NCBI GenBank assembly: GCA_903934155.1
Contig: CAIZMS010000051.1
Location: forward strand, 1-19,444
Direction: 5' to 3'
Length of the DNA: 19,444 nucleotides
From: an uncultured bacterium
GTDB taxonomy: Bacteria > Verrucomicrobiota > Kiritimatiellia > CAIKKV01 > CAITUY01
The position numbers and the translations under genes are program-made. Shown here in pieces: positions 14,997 to 19,444 of this stretch. Under the pieces are notes generated by a model that saw only the letters and a list, made by a program, of their open reading frames with translations, was not told the origin of the DNA and ran no database searches. Each line of letters begins with the position of its first letter. The first letter of the stretch is position 1.

Positions 14997-15863
14997 TCAA
15001 GAAGCCTTTCCGCGCCTGATCGCGCACAGCCCTTTCCATTTAGTTTCTACGGGTGACGGGAAATTATCCAGGCTTTCAAATTCTGCAATGATTTCCCACT
15101 CCCTGTTCAGTGCAGCTCGGAATCGATCTATCGAGAATACCCAGCAGGGATAACTGGCCGGGTAAATTCTGGATGGGACATGTTGAACACAAAGGCGGTC
15201 AGTTGCCCCCTCCCAAAAGGGTGTACGATCGATGATGAGGTGGTCGCATGATGTGCTTAGCAATTCGATCAAAACTTTGTGGGGATTTTCTAAATACTGA
15301 AGAACGCCGCTCAAAACGAGCACGCGGGGTTTCGTTTCCGCGAGACAAGTGTTAGTTGTCTCGTAAAACTTGAGGTATTCATCTTGAAATGCTTGTTTCC
15401 CCACTTCGACATGGCGTGCTTGTTCAACAATATTCCACCTGACACCGTTCAAGCCCTTTAGAAATGTGCGGTTCTGGAAATAGGTGCTGCCCAGTGATCC
15501 GCCGAAATCGAGTACATTTAAGCAGCCGTTACATCGGGCCGCTACCCACATCAATCCCGCCAGGAGCGGCCAAGTGTACTGGACTTCATTGAAAAGGACT
15601 GTGTCGCGCTCATAAACCGCCTCGCCTTGCTTGACTTTATGCAAGGCTTCTGTGGTCATCTGCAAGATGACATCAGCATTGTATCCGGTGCTCTCGGATA
15701 GGGCGTCGCTCCATGTGGCATAATCTCCAGAAAGGCGCAGAATCTCCTCTGTTGCTTCTTCGCGTGTGCATGGGGGCGGCTGTTTTCCCACGCCCTGCAT
15801 GGCCTGGTAGCCAAGGGGGAAAATTGGAGGGACGATGAGGTTTAGTAATTGTCGCAGCGTCAT
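14997..15863 (-). CDS. SAM-dependent methyltransferase, TIGR04325-type
   Basis: A 288-residue protein that matches the putative methyltransferase family TIGR04325, seen in surface-polysaccharide loci of varied bacteria. VLDFGGSLGSTYFQNRTFL (117-135) is the family's unusual motif I, WNIVEQARHVEVGKQAF (143-159) the next conserved block, VLVLSGVLQYLENPHKVLIE the motif IV region, and LIIDRTPF a diagnostic late motif. The chosen ATG at 15861-15863 makes an ATGA overlap with the upstream gene and has AAGGA 10 bases ahead. The longer open frame (66 extra codons) lies within that gene and is discarded. The first 20 residues are hydrophobic and Pro-rich, which may give membrane association. Role inferred: methylation of a sugar or terminal group of the glycan; acceptor unproven in the family as far as I know. 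Confidence 0.88.
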   Translation of the reverse strand: MTLRQLLNLIVPPIFPLGYQAMQGVGKQPPPCTREEATEEILRLSGDYATWSDALSESTGYNADVILQMTTEALHKVKQGEAVYERDTVLFNEVQYTWPLLAGLMWVAARCNGCLNVLDFGGSLGSTYFQNRTFLKGLNGVRWNIVEQARHVEVGKQAFQDEYLKFYETTNTCLAETKPRVLVLSGVLQYLENPHKVLIELLSTSCDHLIIDRTPFWEGATDRLCVQHVPSRIYPASYPCWVFSIDRFRAALNREWEIIAEFESLDNFPSPVETKWKGLCAIRRGKAS

Positions 15864-16783
15864 GGCTTTGAAATCCTTCTGTCCGTGATGCTCAATCGCA
15901 TTCTGCTGATGCGCTGCTGAATGCGATGCAGAAAGGTTTTGGGTTGTGGTGGTTGTGTGCCGGAGGCGTTTTGCCAAAGGAGTGGGCAGGCAGGATGTTC
16001 GAATGCGGTAGGCCACTGGTTCGGGATAGGTGGGCAGGCTTTCAACGGACAACTCGCCCACTGCCCTGCGCTATGGGCATTTGTGGCCTGCTGATCGAAG
16101 CCGATGTGCTCCACCATGCTCCAAGGGGGGCGCAGGCAGAGTCTGCGGGTTGCTATATGATGGTATAGGAACCGTACTGCCCAGATGTTTTTCCTGAGTT
16201 CATCTTCTGCCATGGCAGGCAAATCAGCACCATAGTGATTCCGGCCGATACCCTGTGATTCGCATTCTCGCATCAGGCTTTTGGCGTCCCGTTCCATTCC
16301 TTCCCATGCCCGTGCCCACGTGCCCCAAACCAAACATTCGGCGCGGCCGTCAAAATAGGGCTGATTCTTAATATCGTTTGGTGTTACCGTTGGATGGGTC
16401 CAGCCGGTTACACTCCCGACCCTGGGGTTCTGTGCATATTGATGAAGCGCAGCGCAAAGATAGTTGTAAGTTCCTGGAGCGACAATTAAATCATCCTCAA
16501 TGACGATGGCCATTTCATTATCTTTGAGAATTTCAGTGACACCTTGAAGAATGGAGCGGCCAAGCCCTAGATTTTCATCCCTTTCGCAGAGCACTACGTC
16601 GCACCAATCGATGGTGCGCAACATGTTGCGTACTTGATCAACGGCGATCGCTTTGTCTGGCGTGCGTGGCCCATCACTGAATGCGAAAATTCGCGGCACC
16701 TGTTCGCCGCGTAAACAATTCAGCGTCCGTCTCAAGTGGTCGGGTCTCGCATAGGCAAATAGGATGATGGGGATTTCGGTCAC
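15860..16783 (-). CDS. Glycosyltransferase, GT2/GNT-I-like with EDD motif
   Basis: A 307-residue GT-A protein. PIILFAYARPDHLRRTLNCL (5-24) begins the fold, RIFAFSDGPRTP (31-42) is the second strand, and CERDENLGLGRSILQGV (66-82) is a donor-binding segment typical of this group. VIEDDLIVAPGTYNYL (94-109) carries the EDD motif used by N-acetylglucosaminyltransferase I-like enzymes for metal and nucleotide binding. RAECLVWGTWARAWEGME follows and is also conserved in bacterial homologues I know of. The start is GTG (16781-16783), overlapping the upstream TGA by four bases (GTGA). No Shine-Dalgarno site is visible, so coupling probably drives initiation. The last 70 residues are Pro- and Arg-rich without clear fold and may be a poorly conserved tail. 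Substrate is unknown. Confidence 0.87.
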   Translation of the reverse strand: MTEIPIILFAYARPDHLRRTLNCLRGEQVPRIFAFSDGPRTPDKAIAVDQVRNMLRTIDWCDVVLCERDENLGLGRSILQGVTEILKDNEMAIVIEDDLIVAPGTYNYLCAALHQYAQNPRVGSVTGWTHPTVTPNDIKNQPYFDGRAECLVWGTWARAWEGMERDAKSLMRECESQGIGRNHYGADLPAMAEDELRKNIWAVRFLYHHIATRRLCLRPPWSMVEHIGFDQQATNAHSAGQWASCPLKACPPIPNQWPTAFEHPACPLLWQNASGTQPPQPKTFLHRIQQRISRMRLSITDRRISKP

Positions 16784-17505
16784 TTGGATGTTCGAACAAA
16801 AATCGACGTTTCTGAAACAAATACTGCACCCGGGACAAGGCCCTTGAAAATTTTCCGGCTGCAGCCTTGCAACAGGACATCGGTTTTCAGCAGGTAATAG
16901 GGCCGATCTGAATTATCCAAAATCAAACGGCCGCCTAGGCGAACCTTTTTTATTCCATGTTGAATACAAGACGGCCTAGCGCGTCCATCGACTAAAACCC
17001 AATCAAAAAAATCATCCGGGAACGTATCGATTTGAGATGCATAGTTTCTGAACGAATACCCTTTCCAGGGCGGGTCGTCTGATAGATATTGATCCGGGTC
17101 GGATATGTCTACGCCTGGATGCTCCGCAAGGGTCGGGGTGATGAGGCGATAGTCTAGCCGGCTGTTTTTTTTCGTCATTAGCCTTATCTTTTCATTCCAT
17201 CGAGTATCGTGCTCTATGGATACGCATGAGGCACCTTGTTTCAACCAAAAAAGAGTCGATCCGCCGCTTCCATACTCAAACACCTTGTCGCTAGGTTTGA
17301 CTGTTCTATGGATGTAATCAATCGCGCTAAAGGTTAGCCATGGAATTGCACGGTTGATGAGATCGTTTTGTCGAAATGACAGCAGCCACGATGGAATATA
17401 TCGCCATTGGGAGGGGTCGGACTTTAATAATTTCTGAATGAATTTCCATTTTTCTTCCCATGTGACTTTTGATGGTGTAACGGTGCTATTCTTGTTTGTG
17501 CTCAT
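16780..17505 (-). CDS. SAM-dependent methyltransferase-like protein
   Basis: A 241-residue protein with a class I methyltransferase core: VFEYGSGGSTLFWLKQ (75-90) as motif I, VSIEHDTRW (95-103) with Glu98 in the SAM-ribose position, and FFDWVLVDGRARPSC (166-180) as motif IV, followed by GGRLILDN. The FEYGSGGST pattern resembles that in the smaller protein encoded at 6240-6890. About 70 residues precede the core, rich in Lys and Trp. The ATG at 17503-17505 forms an ATGA overlap with the stop of the exporter ATPase; another in-frame ATG seven codons earlier lacks a ribosome site. It sits directly behind wzt, a position where chain-terminating modification enzymes occur in other ABC-dependent O-antigen loci, so a capping role is possible but unproven. 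Confidence 0.82.
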   Translation of the reverse strand: MSTNKNSTVTPSKVTWEEKWKFIQKLLKSDPSQWRYIPSWLLSFRQNDLINRAIPWLTFSAIDYIHRTVKPSDKVFEYGSGGSTLFWLKQGASCVSIEHDTRWNEKIRLMTKKNSRLDYRLITPTLAEHPGVDISDPDQYLSDDPPWKGYSFRNYASQIDTFPDDFFDWVLVDGRARPSCIQHGIKKVRLGGRLILDNSDRPYYLLKTDVLLQGCSRKIFKGLVPGAVFVSETSIFVRTSK

Positions 17506-18809
17506 AGGGATGATTCCGATTCCCATTTGTGCATAAACAACACATCGCCTTGAGATCGGCCAATGATCTTGCCAGATCCAAAGTAGTCGCCTGTCTCTAC
17601 ATTAATCTCGATGGCGTTCTGCATCCAGTCTGCAATTTCTCCATTGATGGAGCAGAACAGGGCTCCTTTATAAGTGCCTGTCTTCAGTCCAAATTTAGGC
17701 CAGCGACAGATGAATGAGCCTTTTTTGTAGATTGGTGCTCGATGGAGTCCGGTGTCAGACGAGTTTAAGTTTGTAATGACCAGTCCCAGTGAATTTGAGA
17801 GGTTAAAGGCAACATCCACGGTTGCATCAGGTATGGATTCAGAAGCCTCATAGTGTAAGCGGATCGTGATATCCATGCCTGTTAGAACCCGTTCCACCGG
17901 CATTCCTTTTTCATTTTCGATCTCAATATGTGTAAAACGCAGGCGTCCATTTCCTTGTCGGTCGAGGCGGTCTTTTAGTCTGTGCTTCAGGGGTTGTTCA
18001 GTTTGTTTAATATAATGAGAAACCGCCTCGCTGATTGTGCCGTTAAAGACGATTCGTCCCTTGTTTAGCACAACTCCATGAGTGGCTAGTTGCTGCACTG
18101 CAGCCATATTATGGCTAACAAAGAGAATTGTGCGCCCCTCCCTGGCCACATCACTCATTTTTCCCAGGCATTTCCGTTGGAATGTGGAATCTCCCACCGC
18201 GAGAACCTCATCCACTATCAGGATCTCAGGATCCAGATGGGCGGCGACGGCAAAAGCCAGTCTGACAAACATGCCAGATGAGTATCGCTTGACGGGGGTA
18301 TCTAGGAATTTTTCGATTTCGGAAAAGGCAACAATTTCATCAAACTTCCTAATGATTTCAGCTTTTTTCATTCCCTGGATGGTGCCGCTCATGAAAATGT
18401 TTTCCCGGCCTGTCAACTCCGGATGGAAACCTGTTCCCACTTCAAGCAGCGAGCCGACTCGGCCGTTGATAAAAGCTTCCCCTTCAGTTGGCTCCGTGAT
18501 CCGGCTGAGGATTTTCAGGAGGGTTGATTTTCCCGCACCATTGCCGCCGATAATTCCAATAATTTCCCCGGGTTGAACATCGAAGGAGACGTTTTTGAGC
18601 GCCCAAAAATCATGAGAGCCATTTCGGGTGTCGTGATCCGCGATGGAGTGCTCGCCATAGGCCTTGATTTTCCCCATGTGCTCGGCGGCGTTGCGGCCCC
18701 TAAGCTTGTGATAAAAATAGGTGATTTCATCCCCGAGGGTGTGGCGAGTAATGGCACCCAGGCGGTAGCGCTTGGAAAGACCCCTGACACTTATGGCTGG
18801 TTCAGTCAT
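17502..18809 (-). CDS. wzt: Polysaccharide ABC exporter ATPase with Wzt-type C-terminal domain
   Basis: A 435-residue cytoplasmic ATPase that powers export of a finished lipid-linked glycan through its permease partner. The nucleotide-binding domain shows Walker A GGNGAGKST (88-96), the ABC signature YSSGM (176-180), Walker B ILIVDE (196-201) and the switch His233. A hydrophilic insert at about 25-65 before the core strand is usual in Wzt/TagH proteins. Residues about 275-435 match the Wzt C-terminal beta-sandwich (PF14524-like), with GTYKGALFCSINGE and GDYFGSGKI near the end; in O8/O9-type systems this domain binds the modified non-reducing end of the chain. The ATG at 18807-18809 follows the permease stop by two bases. 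With the domain present, export is likely linked to a specific terminal structure. Confidence 0.95.
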   Translation of the reverse strand: MTEPAISVRGLSKRYRLGAITRHTLGDEITYFYHKLRGRNAAEHMGKIKAYGEHSIADHDTRNGSHDFWALKNVSFDVQPGEIIGIIGGNGAGKSTLLKILSRITEPTEGEAFINGRVGSLLEVGTGFHPELTGRENIFMSGTIQGMKKAEIIRKFDEIVAFSEIEKFLDTPVKRYSSGMFVRLAFAVAAHLDPEILIVDEVLAVGDSTFQRKCLGKMSDVAREGRTILFVSHNMAAVQQLATHGVVLNKGRIVFNGTISEAVSHYIKQTEQPLKHRLKDRLDRQGNGRLRFTHIEIENEKGMPVERVLTGMDITIRLHYEASESIPDATVDVAFNLSNSLGLVITNLNSSDTGLHRAPIYKKGSFICRWPKFGLKTGTYKGALFCSINGEIADWMQNAIEINVETGDYFGSGKIIGRSQGDVLFMHKWESESSL

Positions 18810-18811
18810 GA

Positions 18812-19444
18812 TTAGATGGTGTCCACAAAGGTGCGTTGGGCACGGTTGAAAGCAAAGAGGCCGGTAACAAGGAGTCCGATTCCCACCAGAAAGCTGACGA
18901 TCAAAATCGTCCGGTCGGGTGAGCCGGCGCCTAGGAAGGCGAACCGGTTCAGTTCAATGACCCCGGCCATGGGGTTGATGGCGATGATCCATTTCCATTT
19001 GGCGGAGACCTCGGTGGAAGGGTATATAATGGGGGTGGCATACATCCAGAGCTGTGTCAGGAACGGCAGCGAAAAGGCCACATCGCGATACTTGATGGTC
19101 ATGGTCGAGAGCCACAATCCGGCGCCCAGCCCAACACAGGCGCAGTGAAGGATCAAAACGGGTAATAGAAGGATCCACCAGGAGGGGTGAATGTCGCTTC
19201 CGGTTATCAGGAAATAGGTGAAAAATGCAAGAAACACCACGAAGTTGATCAGGAAATGCCCTAGGTAGGTGATAACTGACGTGAGAGGGGGCAGCAATCG
19301 CGGGAAATAGACTTTACTCAGGACGCCGGCATTGCTTCGTAGCGAGGAGGCCGCCCCATTCAGTACGCTTTGAAAATAGTTCCAGAGAACCAGGCCGCTC
19401 ATGTAGAAGAGAAACGGCGGAAGGCCGTCGGTGCTGATCTTGGC
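18812..19444 (-). CDS. wzm: Polysaccharide ABC exporter permease, C-terminal part (runs off the right edge)
   Basis: The last 210 codons of an ABC-2-type permease; the frame stays open to base 19444, so the ATG inside the window (19400-19402, in FLFYMSGLVLWNYF) is not the start. YMSGLVLWNYFQSVLNGAAS is the characteristic segment of Wzm/TagG/KpsM-like permeases, and KVYFPRLLPPLTSVIT is the following conserved loop and helix. Several hydrophobic segments follow: PLTSVITYLGHFLINFVVFL, WWILLLPVLILHCACVGLGA, a helix ending in YATPIIYP, and TILIVSFLVGIGLLVTGLFA. INPMAGVIELNRFAFLG is another family motif, and the end, AQRTFVDTI, is typical. Compared with usual Wzm proteins (about 260-280 residues), about 60 N-terminal residues are missing beyond the window. 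It pairs with the ATPase two bases downstream. Confidence 0.95.
   Translation of the reverse strand, partial: AKISTDGLPPFLFYMSGLVLWNYFQSVLNGAASSLRSNAGVLSKVYFPRLLPPLTSVITYLGHFLINFVVFLAFFTYFLITGSDIHPSWWILLLPVLILHCACVGLGAGLWLSTMTIKYRDVAFSLPFLTQLWMYATPIIYPSTEVSAKWKWIIAINPMAGVIELNRFAFLGAGSPDRTILIVSFLVGIGLLVTGLFAFNRAQRTFVDTI

Noticed and set aside
15864..16061. Longer N-terminus for the TIGR04325 methyltransferase (66 extra codons)
   Set aside because: It overlaps the C-terminal coding part of the preceding gene, and family members start close to the chosen MTLRQLL.
18082..18576. Plus-strand open frame of 164 codons
   Set aside because: It is antisense to the ATP-binding domain of the Wzt gene, whose Walker and signature motifs are intact.

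Overview
This window is one uninterrupted minus-strand gene train: 20 protein-coding genes, two of them cut by the window edges, transcribed from right (19444) to left (1). It reads as a surface-polysaccharide cluster of the ABC-transporter-dependent (Wzm/Wzt) type. It holds an exporter permease (partial) and an ATPase with a Wzt-type C-terminal carbohydrate-binding domain, three SAM methyltransferase-like proteins (one of the TIGR04325 type), an extended SDR sugar epimerase/dehydratase, a DegT/DnrJ/EryC1/StrS-type aminotransferase, twelve glycosyltransferases of at least four kinds (GT2-like, GT4/GT-B, a GT8-like DAD-motif family, and a GNT-I-like EDD-motif protein), and the start of a membrane protein. 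The organism is probably Gram-negative, because Wzt-C ATPases are typical of O-antigen or capsule export. I cannot name a phylum from sequence alone.

Layout from right to left in transcription order: permease (18812-19444), ATPase (17502-18809), methyltransferase (16780-17505), EDD glycosyltransferase (15860-16783), TIGR04325 methyltransferase (14997-15863), SDR enzyme (14006-14995), aminotransferase (12888-14009), DAD glycosyltransferase (11718-12881), GT2 (10775-11725). A 468-bp gap (10307-10774) follows. Then come GT4 (9206-10306), GT-B (7971-9209), GT4 (6905-7960), methyltransferase-like (6240-6890), GT2 (5390-6217), GT-B (4302-5393), GT4 (3202-4305), three GT2 (2124-3152, 1159-2112, 231-1157) and a membrane protein (1-231). 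Many junctions are 1-, 4- or 8-base overlaps, so the genes are likely co-transcribed and translationally coupled. Several long upstream extensions of open frames were trimmed to starts that match the overlaps, Shine-Dalgarno sites and the first beta strand of each fold.

The one break in the train is the main discovery here. Positions 10311-10635 are bounded by 28-bp imperfect terminal inverted repeats (23 of 28 match). They contain the frameshifted N-terminal piece of an ISL3-type transposase on the plus strand. This looks like an internally deleted, MITE-like remnant inserted 4 bases upstream of a glycosyltransferase start codon. It lies near the boundary between a GC-rich left half and a clearly more AT-rich right half, which suggests a recombination or insertion junction in a mosaic cluster. 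A C8G7 block lies between the element and the next gene.

Working model (inference): the SDR and aminotransferase make or modify an amino sugar nucleotide; the glycosyltransferases build a complex heteroglycan on a lipid carrier in the cytoplasm; one or more methyltransferases may cap or decorate the chain; the Wzt C-terminal domain recognises the finished chain and Wzm exports it. No initiating transferase, ligase or nucleotide-sugar pathway for common sugars is seen inside the window.
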